Shown here piece after piece: positions 7,255-12,836 of a stretch of DNA of 12,836 nucleotides. The position numbers and the translations under genes are program-made. The stretch is taken from assembly GCA_002686115.1 (NCBI GenBank), contig NZAF01000138.1, positions 1 to 12,836 on the forward strand, given 5' to 3'. The stretch comes from Halobacteriovorax sp. GTDB lineage: Bacteria > Bdellovibrionota > Bacteriovoracia > Bacteriovoracales > Bacteriovoracaceae. Below the pieces are notes generated by a model. It did no database searches. It saw only the letters and a list, made by a program, of their open reading frames with translations, and was not told where the DNA came from. The stretch's first letter is position 1. Every line of letters starts with the position of its first letter.

Positions 7255-7265
7255 GGAGACAGGCA

Positions 7266-8066
7266 GTGAGTAAGAAAAAAGACATTCCAAAATTCGCTAA
7301 TGATCTCATTGAAACTCACTGCCACCTAGATTACCTAAAAGAACTTTCAACGGAAGAAATATTAAAAAAATGCGAAGACCATAATATAAAAAAAATCGTA
7401 ACCATAGCTGTTGATTCAGGAAACTTAGAGTCAGTTAGAAACCTTGCCAGTTCTTTTGATCAAGTTTTTGGCACTCAAGGAATTCACCCACATCATGCAA
7501 ATGAATACTCAGAGACTGTTGAAAAAGAAATTCGAGATCATATTAACGATAAACATATTGTAGCCGTTGGTGAAATCGGTTTAGACTTTTATTATAATAA
7601 TTCGAAGAAGGAAGAACAAATCCCAGCATTTGAAAAACAATTACAAATTGCAGTTGATACTAATAAACCAGTTGTCATTCACACAAGAGAAGCTGATGAA
7701 GACACCATCGCTATTCTTAAAAACTTTTCAAAAACACTTAAAGGTAACGGAGTTATTCATAGTTTCACATCTTCCGTCTCTCTTGCTGAGTTTTGCTTAG
7801 ATGAAGGCTTTTACCTAGGATTCAATGGAATTATTACCTTTAAAAATGCACAAAATGTTCGTGATGTTCTTGCAGTCACCCCTATTGAACAAACTCTTAT
7901 AGAAACAGACTCTCCATTTCTCACACCTGTACCATTTAGAGGAAGAGAAAATGCACCATTTTATCTTCCATTTGTAGCTGAAAAAATTGCAAGTGAAAAA
8001 GAGATGAATATTGAGGATGTCATAAAGATAACAAAGAATAATGCAATTAACTTATTTAAGCTTTGA
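7266..8066 (+). CDS. tatD: TatD-family metal-dependent deoxyribonuclease
   Basis: Amidohydrolase-fold hydrolase of the TatD/YcfH family; members are metal-dependent DNases (3'-5' exonuclease in E. coli TatD) acting in the cytoplasm. The full metal-ligand set is visible: H18 and H20 in ETHCHLD, E103 in GEIGLDFYY, H139 in VIHTREAD, H165 in IHSFTSS, and D215 in IETDSPFLTP. The 266-residue length is standard. The start is GTG at 7266, placed 7 bases after AAGGAG (7253-7258), which overlaps the stop of the VKOR-DsbA gene. The ortholog within the family (TatD, YcfH or YjjV) cannot be settled by eye; the motifs are closest to the widespread YcfH/TatD branch. It is part of the long operon and is followed after 6 bases by the S9 peptidase gene, whose SD overlaps its TGA. 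Confidence 0.92.
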   Translation: MSKKKDIPKFANDLIETHCHLDYLKELSTEEILKKCEDHNIKKIVTIAVDSGNLESVRNLASSFDQVFGTQGIHPHHANEYSETVEKEIRDHINDKHIVAVGEIGLDFYYNNSKKEEQIPAFEKQLQIAVDTNKPVVIHTREADEDTIAILKNFSKTLKGNGVIHSFTSSVSLAEFCLDEGFYLGFNGIITFKNAQNVRDVLAVTPIEQTLIETDSPFLTPVPFRGRENAPFYLPFVAEKIASEKEMNIEDVIKITKNNAINLFKL

Positions 8067-8072
8067 GGAACA

Positions 8073-9899
8073 ATGTCTAAACAAATTAGCAAATATCTAG
8101 ATGCTTTCCCATCAACTCATTTTTATATAACAAAAGATGAATTTCTTTTTTATCTTTTTCAAGAGGGAAACGAGAAGTATTTGTATAGAAGAAATATTAA
8201 TCAACACCATAAAGAAGCAGTTAAAGTTTGTGATGAGGATTTTTCAAAGCAAACATATTGGCCTTTTGAATATAACGAAAAAGAATCTCTTCTCTATTTT
8301 ATTTCTGATACAGATAATTTAGAAAATTATAATATCTTTACTATTGATTGTAAGACTCGCTCAATCACCCAAATAACTCATAATAAATATACTCAAATGT
8401 ATGCCCTCAATAGCACGAAAGATCTATTGTTATATTCAGATAGAAAACATCATACAAGTATTGGTTATGACTCTGATGTCTATCTTTTAGACTTATCGTC
8501 AATGACAAAGAAATTACTTATGACAACGACAGATGAAGATCATTATAAAGTTACGTGGTCTGGTGCTTCATTTAGTCACGATAATAAAAAAGTCATATTC
8601 AGAGTTGATTATCAAAGTAAAAGATTAAAAAGTAACTTCCTAGAAGTTGATATCACTACAGGGAAGAAAAAGTTACTATTACCAAGTAATCTCGAATCCG
8701 CAACACTTCATTTACTTGGAAATAGACATCAGAAATACTTATATTTTATTTGTGAAGTTAATCAACAGAAAAATATCTATCGCTTTGACTGCGAGAACTC
8801 AAAGATCAAGCAACTTTCTAACTTTAAAGAAAATATCCATCAATTCATAGCAGAGAAAGATATCTCAAAATCTAATAACGTATTGGGATTGATAAAGAAC
8901 AAAGAAGATGACCAAGTAAGTATAAGAAAGTATTCCCTAGTAAATGACTCACTAAAGCTTAATAGTGAAAACACTTTAAAAGGAAACTTTGATTTCTTTG
9001 ATTATCAGAATAATCTTTGGTTAAACCATGACTCCTTTGATACTCCAAGAACATTAGTTCAGCTAAAAGAAGACCTAAAGCTAACAGAGTTTAAAATTAA
9101 TCTTGGAAAAGAAAATATTGAAGACATTTCTCGATGTCGATATGAGTTTCATCAATATGAAACTTTTGATGGTAACAAAGTAGACTCCTATTTCATTCTT
9201 CCAAAAGGCGAAGTCAAAGCTGTTTTAGTGACAGCATTTTATGGAGGTAATAATTTCTATCACTTCATCTACAATCTTTTTGCTGAATATGGAATCGCCA
9301 CATTCTCCCCTTCAGTTAGAGGCTCAATGAATGTTAATCCAGCCTGGAGAAAGTTAATTTATGGAGACTTAGGTGGGGATGAGATTTTAGATGTCATTTG
9401 GGCAGCTAGATATGTAAGAGATACTTTAAATATCCCTGAACATAAAATTGGAATTAGTGGTGGAAGCCACGGTGGTTATGCAACACTTAGAGCGATTACA
9501 ATGCCTGAAAAATTCAAAGGATTTGACACTAGATTTAACTACGGTGCTGCAATATGTGCAGCGGGCTTTGCTGATCTCGTTGACTTCTACAAGACTAGCA
9601 ATATTCCAGATTGGCTTGTTCAAATGCTAGGTAAATATGATGAAAAAAAGTATCTAGAAAGATCACCTATCTCATACTTTGACAATTTATCTTGTCCACT
9701 TTTAGTACTTCATGGAACCAATGATGCAAGAGTTTCCCCTTCTTCAATGGAAGTTTTCATAGAGAAACTTAAACAATCTGACAAAGAATATGAGATATTT
9801 ATATCAGAGGGGCAAGGACATCATACAAATAACAAGGAACTTAGAATCATAGAAATTCAGAAACGATTAGACTTCTTAAAAAAACACTTATTAAGTTAA
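8073..9899 (+). CDS. Cytoplasmic S9-family (prolyl oligopeptidase-type) serine peptidase
   Basis: 608 residues in two parts. An N-terminal beta-propeller-like region (about 15-350) shows repeated strands of the type LLYFISD, VYLLDLSS and KKVIFRVDY. A C-terminal alpha/beta-hydrolase domain follows (about 355-608). The catalytic triad is readable: Ser465 in GISGGSHGGYA, Asp551 in VLHGTNDARVSP, and His583 in EGQGHHT. The sequence DWLVQMLGKY...YLERSPISY before the Asp is typical of the acylaminoacyl-peptidase/oligopeptidase branch. There is no signal peptide or membrane segment, so it probably trims short peptides in the cytoplasm. The ATG at 8073 lies 4 bases after GAGG (8065-8068), which overlaps the tatD stop. 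It is the last gene of the operon; no clear intrinsic terminator follows within the 62 bases to the next gene. Substrate (oligopeptides, acylated N-termini) cannot be decided from sequence. Confidence 0.88.
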   Translation: MSKQISKYLDAFPSTHFYITKDEFLFYLFQEGNEKYLYRRNINQHHKEAVKVCDEDFSKQTYWPFEYNEKESLLYFISDTDNLENYNIFTIDCKTRSITQITHNKYTQMYALNSTKDLLLYSDRKHHTSIGYDSDVYLLDLSSMTKKLLMTTTDEDHYKVTWSGASFSHDNKKVIFRVDYQSKRLKSNFLEVDITTGKKKLLLPSNLESATLHLLGNRHQKYLYFICEVNQQKNIYRFDCENSKIKQLSNFKENIHQFIAEKDISKSNNVLGLIKNKEDDQVSIRKYSLVNDSLKLNSENTLKGNFDFFDYQNNLWLNHDSFDTPRTLVQLKEDLKLTEFKINLGKENIEDISRCRYEFHQYETFDGNKVDSYFILPKGEVKAVLVTAFYGGNNFYHFIYNLFAEYGIATFSPSVRGSMNVNPAWRKLIYGDLGGDEILDVIWAARYVRDTLNIPEHKIGISGGSHGGYATLRAITMPEKFKGFDTRFNYGAAICAAGFADLVDFYKTSNIPDWLVQMLGKYDEKKYLERSPISYFDNLSCPLLVLHGTNDARVSPSSMEVFIEKLKQSDKEYEIFISEGQGHHTNNKELRIIEIQKRLDFLKKHLLS

Positions 9900-9920
9900 A
9901 ATACTAAATTTCTTTAAAAA

Positions 9921-9941
9921 ATATTCCGACATTTAGAATAT
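9921..9941. repeat. Inverted repeat in the promoter region of the His-rich lipoprotein gene
   Basis: ATATTC (9921-9926) and GAATAT (9936-9941) are exact reverse complements separated by 9 bases, giving half-site centres 15 bases apart. The right arm runs into TATAACATTAT (9939-9949), which contains possible -10 hexamers (TATAAC, CATTAT) and resembles one half of the enterobacterial Zur box. It could be an operator, or chance in AT-rich DNA. Confidence 0.3.
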
Positions 9942-9961
9942 AACATTATCAAAGGATTGAA

Positions 9962-10231
9962 ATGAAATACCTACTTATTTTATCGAGTTTATTTCTTATC
10001 AGTTGTGGTTCGGGCCATAAGCATAAAACGGCGGATTCACACAATGAACACAAGAGCCATGACCACCATAAACATCACCATGACCACCACAAAGGTCATA
10101 AACATAAGCATGGAAAATCATGTGGGCATAAGATGGTGAAGCATGATGATCACGTTGATTATAAACATGATGGTCATTTACATCATCAAGCTGAAGGGCA
10201 TACACATGATTGTGAAGGACCAAACAGTTAA
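9962..10231 (+). CDS. Small His-rich lipoprotein, probable metal-binding
   Basis: 89 residues: a short signal peptide (MKYLLILSSLFLISC) with a good lipobox, L-I-S-C, giving Cys15 as the lipidated N-terminus, followed by a mature part with 24 His. Residues 19-50 are a low-complexity stretch of His, Lys and Asp. Residues 54-75 form a more structured motif with C54, H56, H61, H64, Y67, H69, H72, H74 and H75, then H80, H82 and C84. I recall similar CGHxxVxHxDHxDYxHDGHLHH patterns in small bacterial proteins of unknown function; this should be confirmed by search. Binding of Zn, Ni, Co or Cu in the periplasm is a reasonable inference, for storage, buffering or delivery. The ATG at 9962 has AAAGGA (9951-9956) 5 bases upstream. 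It is 62 bases from the S9 gene and preceded by its own inverted repeat, so it may be separately regulated. Its stop overlaps that of the convergent gene. Confidence 0.85.
   Translation: MKYLLILSSLFLISCGSGHKHKTADSHNEHKSHDHHKHHHDHHKGHKHKHGKSCGHKMVKHDDHVDYKHDGHLHHQAEGHTHDCEGPNS
10058..10099 (+). repeat. Two imperfect 21-base tandem units inside the His-rich gene
   Basis: Units at 10058-10078 and 10079-10099 share the first 11 bases and differ at four positions overall. They encode HDHHKHH and HDHHKGH (residues 33-39 and 40-46). This points to in-frame duplication as the way the His-rich stretch grew. Confidence 0.7.
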
Positions 10232-10959
10232 TTAAATTTAGATTTTTCTTGGGGGCGAATAAGCATTTGATAAGCTCTTTCAATGGCCTTATCAATCGCC
10301 CCTGACTTCTTTGCTCTCTTTACTGCTCTCGTCAATTTATCCTTATGAATAATAGACTTATGATTTAAAATTGGTACCACATCTAATTCAATATATGGCC
10401 TCTTCCCTAAGATAAACTTATTCTTGTCAGCATATTCTTTATTATAAAAAGCCCTATCGTTAAATTTTTTTACCATAAAAAAATCTATTCGATTATTCTT
10501 TAGCATTTCATATTTTTGTTTCTCAGTTCTAAGATATACTTTCTCAAATTTTGTCATTATATCTTTAGCTCCGATGACCCCTCTCAAAACACCATATTTA
10601 AGTTTTTTTGAAGTATCTAATTTCTTAGCTTTTGATATAGTTAGATATTTTATTTTTATGATGCTCTCATCAAGAGGTCTTAAATTAGGAAATTCATCTA
10701 AAAGAGCTTTTGTTTTTGAACGCCCGACATCACCATCAAGTTCTGCATAATTTACTTCTTGAACTCCTCTTAAAAGAGGTCTTTTGACAACACTTATCTG
10801 AAGCCCTTCTTTTTTTAGCTCTTTGTTAATTTCTTTATAGATTTCATTTGATATGACAAATACACTAGGACTACTATCGGCTGTAAATTTTAAATGAGTC
10901 ACTTCAGCTAAGACTAGAGTCGAACATAATAAAAGAATTAAACTATAGATGAGCTTCAT
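10228..10959 (-). CDS. Periplasmic solute-binding protein-like (SBP type 3 family)
   Basis: 243 residues from the ATG at 10957-10959: a signal peptide (MKLIYSLILLLCSTLVLA, probable cleavage A18/E19), then a fold like extracellular solute-binding proteins of family 3. Supporting elements are the early FTADSSPSVFVISNEIYKEI segment, the ELDGDVGRSK element, the LKYGVLRGVIGA hinge-like segment, and a C-terminal helix pair ending AIERAYQ. The sequence allows a TTG extension to 10992, but the added 11 residues would spoil the signal peptide and no SD supports it. No SD precedes the ATG either; a TAGAAT box 7 bases upstream suggests a leaderless mRNA. There is no transporter permease or ATPase nearby, so it is an orphan and may act in sensing or in another envelope role. 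The only cysteine (C12) lies in the signal peptide. Its stop shares the TTAA at 10228-10231 with the convergent His-rich gene. Confidence 0.75.
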   Translation of the reverse strand: MKLIYSLILLLCSTLVLAEVTHLKFTADSSPSVFVISNEIYKEINKELKKEGLQISVVKRPLLRGVQEVNYAELDGDVGRSKTKALLDEFPNLRPLDESIIKIKYLTISKAKKLDTSKKLKYGVLRGVIGAKDIMTKFEKVYLRTEKQKYEMLKNNRIDFFMVKKFNDRAFYNKEYADKNKFILGKRPYIELDVVPILNHKSIIHKDKLTRAVKRAKKSGAIDKAIERAYQMLIRPQEKSKFN

Positions 10960-10966
10960 ACTAAAG

Positions 10967-10972
10967 ATTCTA
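10967..10972 (-). promoter_or_regulatory. Extended -10 promoter of the solute-binding-like gene, leaderless
   Basis: On the minus strand TAGAAT (5/6 to TATAAT) is preceded by TGC, the TGn of an extended -10. Seven bases separate it from the ATG at 10959, so transcription would begin at or within two bases of the start codon. No SD is present between them, which agrees with leaderless translation. Confidence 0.5.
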
Positions 10973-11031
10973 GCACAGTAAAATATTTTCAAAAGAAATG
11001 ATTAAGCTTAAAAAGCACATAAAATGGCGTT

Positions 11032-12015
11032 TTATTTAAATGAAGAGTATAGATCTTTTAGACGACTCAGTTGCCTTTTATGTTTAAATTCTCCCATGAC
11101 TTCATCAATATGAGAGATTATTTCAGACTGTACTTCATTTTCATTATCAATCTCTCGATGTGTATCAGTTCTTAAAAAGTTGATAACTTCTGACTTCTTT
11201 GTATTTCTAGCTATGTTTGGACCATCATTAAAAAAGTAGTCATCATCACTGATGAAGTTTAAATTCTTTTCTACATTTGTAGGGATAATATCATTATCAA
11301 AGCCGACTGAATCTAAAGTCGCTAACAAAGAGACTTTTCTAAAGCCTCCCTCAAGAGTGTTAAGTCGATTTGAAAGATTCACAACACTATCACCACCAAG
11401 TGAATGTCCAACTAAAATCACTGGCTGCTCTTTTGGTCTTTTCAATATTGCTTCAAACGCTTCATCTTCTTGATCCCATGAAAAATGCTCTGCTCCTCGA
11501 ACGGCTTCAGACATCTCCTTTAAACCATCTTCACCTGAACTCAAAACTAAGTTTAATCCACTGACAAAGAAAATTGCTGGTTTATTAATAATAGACGGCT
11601 TTTCTTCTTTTGTTGGTTCGCTTTTTTTAACTTCTTTAGTTTCTTCTAAATTGACTTCCACACTTGGAATACTTGGCATAAAGGGAACTTTAGGTAATAA
11701 CTTTGAGGCTGCACTCCCAATCGTTGATAAAGCATCCCCTGCAAGATGTGTTGATGCCTTTCCTAGAGATTTCGCATCCTTTTTAATAGTTTCTTTGACG
11801 TCTTTCACCTTATCGCTAAGCTTCTTTTTAATGTCATTTTTCTTAAGTGATTCTTTAGAAAGATCAACCTTAGTAGCGTCAGGAGTAACTGGAGTATTGT
11901 TACCAATTGTCTTACTTAGTCCTTCTGATACAGGGTCTTTACCCATCTTTAGTGGGTTCTTGTTAAGATATGCTTCTCGACTAGAGTATTGCTTTATACG
12001 CGACGCGCTTTCCAT
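11032..12015 (-). CDS. Alpha/beta hydrolase (lipase-like) with long Lys-rich N-terminal extension
   Basis: 327 residues from the ATG at 12013-12015. Residues 1-145 are Lys/Ser/Asp-rich with little hydrophobic core, including a probable coiled or helical stretch (about 50-85, SLKKNDIKKKL then VKDVKETIKK) and a Pro-rich piece (107-118). The hydrolase domain follows: IFFVSGLNL (148-156), the nucleophile elbow GHSLGG at 203-208 with Ser205, Asp235 in LATLDSVG, and His286 in TDTHREID as probable triad members. Such GHSLGG enzymes include esterases and lipases; the substrate is unknown. The frame could be extended 42 codons to a TTG at 12141, but this would overlap the gap ribosome binding site, has no SD, and would read through the promoter. 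With the ATG start there is no signal peptide, so a cytoplasmic location or non-classical export is expected. The mRNA looks leaderless. Confidence 0.75.
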   Translation of the reverse strand: MESASRIKQYSSREAYLNKNPLKMGKDPVSEGLSKTIGNNTPVTPDATKVDLSKESLKKNDIKKKLSDKVKDVKETIKKDAKSLGKASTHLAGDALSTIGSAASKLLPKVPFMPSIPSVEVNLEETKEVKKSEPTKEEKPSIINKPAIFFVSGLNLVLSSGEDGLKEMSEAVRGAEHFSWDQEDEAFEAILKRPKEQPVILVGHSLGGDSVVNLSNRLNTLEGGFRKVSLLATLDSVGFDNDIIPTNVEKNLNFISDDDYFFNDGPNIARNTKKSEVINFLRTDTHREIDNENEVQSEIISHIDEVMGEFKHKRQLSRLKDLYSSFK

Positions 12016-12021
12016 AGCTTT

Positions 12022-12027
12022 ATTATA
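12022..12027 (-). promoter_or_regulatory. -10 box of the hydrolase gene, leaderless
   Basis: On the minus strand a perfect TATAAT is followed by AAAGCT and then the ATG at 12015, so the transcript should begin at or next to the start codon. No SD is present. A weak -35 (TGCGCA, 3/6) lies 17 bases upstream. Confidence 0.5.
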
Positions 12028-12073
12028 CTTAATAAATGTTTGGTTGCGCAGTGGGTAAAACAAGCGGAATTTA

Positions 12074-12102
12074 TAGTCAAAACAAGTCAAATATGAGATA
12101 AA
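12074..12102 (+). promoter_or_regulatory. Candidate gap promoter with 7-base direct repeats
   Basis: TAGTCA (12074-12079, 4/6) and GATAAA (12097-12102, 4/6) are 17 bases apart and point toward the gap start. Across the -35 lie two copies of AGTCAAA (12075-12081 and 12085-12091) repeating every 10 bases, about one helical turn, a spacing seen in activator or repressor sites. The elements are weak, so this is tentative. Confidence 0.25.
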
Positions 12103-12143
12103 ACACGCAAAAATCACTGAAATGTTGAATAATGGAGTCAAGT

Positions 12144-12836
12144 ATGTCTGGAAAAATCAGAATTGGTATTAATGGTTTAGGTAGAATTGGTAGAACAGTT
12201 CTTAGAGAAATTATCGATAGAAATATTGAAGACCTTGAAGTTGTAGCAGTTAACTCACCTGGTGAGCCTGAGCAATACGTTCACCTTCTAAAATATGATT
12301 CTGTATTTGGAAGATTTGATGCTGACGTATCAATTGATGAAAGCCATACTCTAGATATTAATGGACACAAAATATCTTTCCATAAATATCGTGACCCTGC
12401 AGAAATCCCATGGCCTAAGGACAATGTAGATATTGTCATTGATGCAACTGGTATTTTTAAAGATACTGCTTCACTTTCAAAGCATATGAGAGGAAGTGTG
12501 AAAAAAGTCATTCTATGTTGCCCAGGAAAAGTTGATAACACACTTGTAATGGGAATCAATCACGAAACATATGATCCAGAAAATCAACATGTCATCTCAA
12601 ATGCTTCATGTACAACAAACTGCCTTGCTCCTGTTGCAAAAGTTTTAAATGATAAATTTGGAATTGAAAGTGGTTTTATGACAACTGTTCACTCATACAC
12701 AGGTGACCAAAGAATTTTAGATTCATCTCACTCTGACTACAGAAGAGCTAGAGCGGCAGCAGTTTCTATGATACCAACAACAACTGGTGCAGCAAAAGCT
12801 GTTGGACTTGTCATCCCTGAGCTTTCCGGAAAGCTA
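12144..12836 (+). CDS. gap: Glyceraldehyde-3-phosphate dehydrogenase (3' end outside window)
   Basis: Oxidises glyceraldehyde-3-phosphate to 1,3-bisphosphoglycerate in glycolysis, or the reverse in gluconeogenesis. The visible 231 residues include the Rossmann GINGLGRIGR (8-17), YDSVFGRFDADV (51-62), the active-site SNASCTTNCLAP with Cys156, His183 in TVHSYTGDQ, and IPTTTGAAKAVG. About two thirds of a usual 330-340 residue protein is present. The cofactor-selecting positions are unusual: VAVNS gives Ser38 where NAD enzymes have Asp32, and ILDSSH gives Ser194-Ser195 in place of Leu187-Pro188. Together with TGDQ in place of TNDQ, this resembles NADP(H)-using plastid/cyanobacterial-type GAPDH rather than the glycolytic NAD enzyme, so NADP or dual use is inferred. 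The ATG at 12144 is fixed by GGAG (12134-12137) 6 bases upstream. The gene diverges from the hydrolase gene. Confidence 0.95.
   Translation, partial: MSGKIRIGINGLGRIGRTVLREIIDRNIEDLEVVAVNSPGEPEQYVHLLKYDSVFGRFDADVSIDESHTLDINGHKISFHKYRDPAEIPWPKDNVDIVIDATGIFKDTASLSKHMRGSVKKVILCCPGKVDNTLVMGINHETYDPENQHVISNASCTTNCLAPVAKVLNDKFGIESGFMTTVHSYTGDQRILDSSHSDYRRARAAAVSMIPTTTGAAKAVGLVIPELSGKL

Noticed and set aside
9448..9630. Open frames in other phases and on the opposite strand within the S9 peptidase gene
   Set aside because: The S9 frame carries a full catalytic triad through this region; the alternatives have no motif or RBS.
10058..10150. Short CAT/CAC-rich repeats considered as a CRISPR-like or mobile repeat
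   Set aside because: The repeats are in frame, irregular and code for His-rich protein; there are no spacers, and no cas genes are nearby.
9999..10295. 98-codon open frame on the minus strand opposite the His-rich gene
   Set aside because: It is the mirror of a gene made mostly of CAT/CAC/GAC codons, which produce few stops in reverse. It has no SD, and the plus-strand frame has a proper signal peptide, lipobox and RBS.
10960..10992. 11-residue extension of the solute-binding-like protein to a TTG
   Set aside because: It would put Cys and Arg residues before a complete signal peptide and would include the extended -10 box as coding sequence; no SD supports it.
11002..11016. TTAAGCTTAA palindrome and GCTTaaaAAGC hairpin between the two minus-strand genes, considered as a terminator
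   Set aside because: The stems are 4-5 bases, AT-rich, and not followed by a T tract on the minus strand.
11651..12058. 135-codon plus-strand open frame inside the hydrolase gene
   Set aside because: It lies opposite the Lys/Ser-rich extension, whose codons read in reverse as Leu/Phe/Ser and give a falsely membrane-like protein. The minus-strand frame has a catalytic motif and promoter.
12016..12141. 42-residue N-terminal extension of the hydrolase to a TTG, looking vaguely like a signal peptide
   Set aside because: It has no SD, overlaps the SD region of gap, and would be translated through the perfect TATAAT at 12022-12027.

Overview
The window is AT-rich, with short intergenic gaps, several TTG/GTG starts backed by good Shine-Dalgarno (SD) sequences, many exported or lipid-anchored proteins, and a ParA/MinD-like ATPase gene followed by a J-like/RodZ-HTH gene, rluD and pgeF. 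This combination suggests a low-GC predatory-type bacterium of the Bdellovibrionota (Bacteriovorax/Halobacteriovorax-like). That assignment is an inference from gene style and order; no rRNA or other marker is present to confirm it.

Layout. (1) 1-281, plus strand: the 3' end of a gene for a probably exported protein of unknown function. (2) 1986-282, minus strand: manA (class I mannose-6-phosphate isomerase, TTG start), overlapping a downstream gene for an unrecognised lipoprotein; this gene meets gene 1 stop to stop. (3) 2108-2785, plus: a stand-alone Lon N-terminal (substrate-binding) domain protein. (4) 2872-9899, plus: seven tightly packed genes, almost certainly one operon: MinD/ParA-like ATPase, J-like/RodZ-type HTH protein, RluD-family pseudouridine synthase, short PgeF/YfiH laccase-domain protein, VKOR-DsbA fusion, TatD-family nuclease and cytoplasmic S9 peptidase. 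Stop-to-start gaps are 6 to 13 bases, and in most junctions the SD overlaps the preceding stop codon. (5) 9962-10231, plus: a small, extremely His-rich lipoprotein. (6) 12015-10228, minus: an alpha/beta hydrolase with a long Lys-rich N-terminal extension, then an orphan periplasmic solute-binding-like protein. Both seem to be read from leaderless mRNAs. (7) 12144 to the window edge, plus: a glyceraldehyde-3-phosphate dehydrogenase, cut off by the window end.

How the genes fit together. manA and gap belong to central sugar metabolism. The long operon mixes a putative spatial-organisation pair (ATPase plus HTH adaptor) with ribosome modification (RluD), cell-wall precursor or nucleoside quality control (PgeF), disulfide formation in the envelope (VKOR-DsbA), and nucleic acid and peptide turnover (TatD, S9). 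Several neighbours encode exported proteins with paired cysteines, which could be clients of the VKOR-DsbA enzyme. No mobile elements, CRISPR arrays, rRNA or tRNA genes were seen, and no stretch over 300 bases lacks a gene. The longest gene-free intervals are about 120-130 bases (1987-2107 and 12016-12143), both between divergent genes.

Most worth a second look: the MinD-like/J-like-HTH pair with a J domain lacking HPD; the GAPDH whose cofactor-selecting residues have changed toward the NADP(H)-type pattern; the His-rich lipoprotein carrying a dense Cys/His motif behind an inverted-repeat promoter region; and the two leaderless genes.
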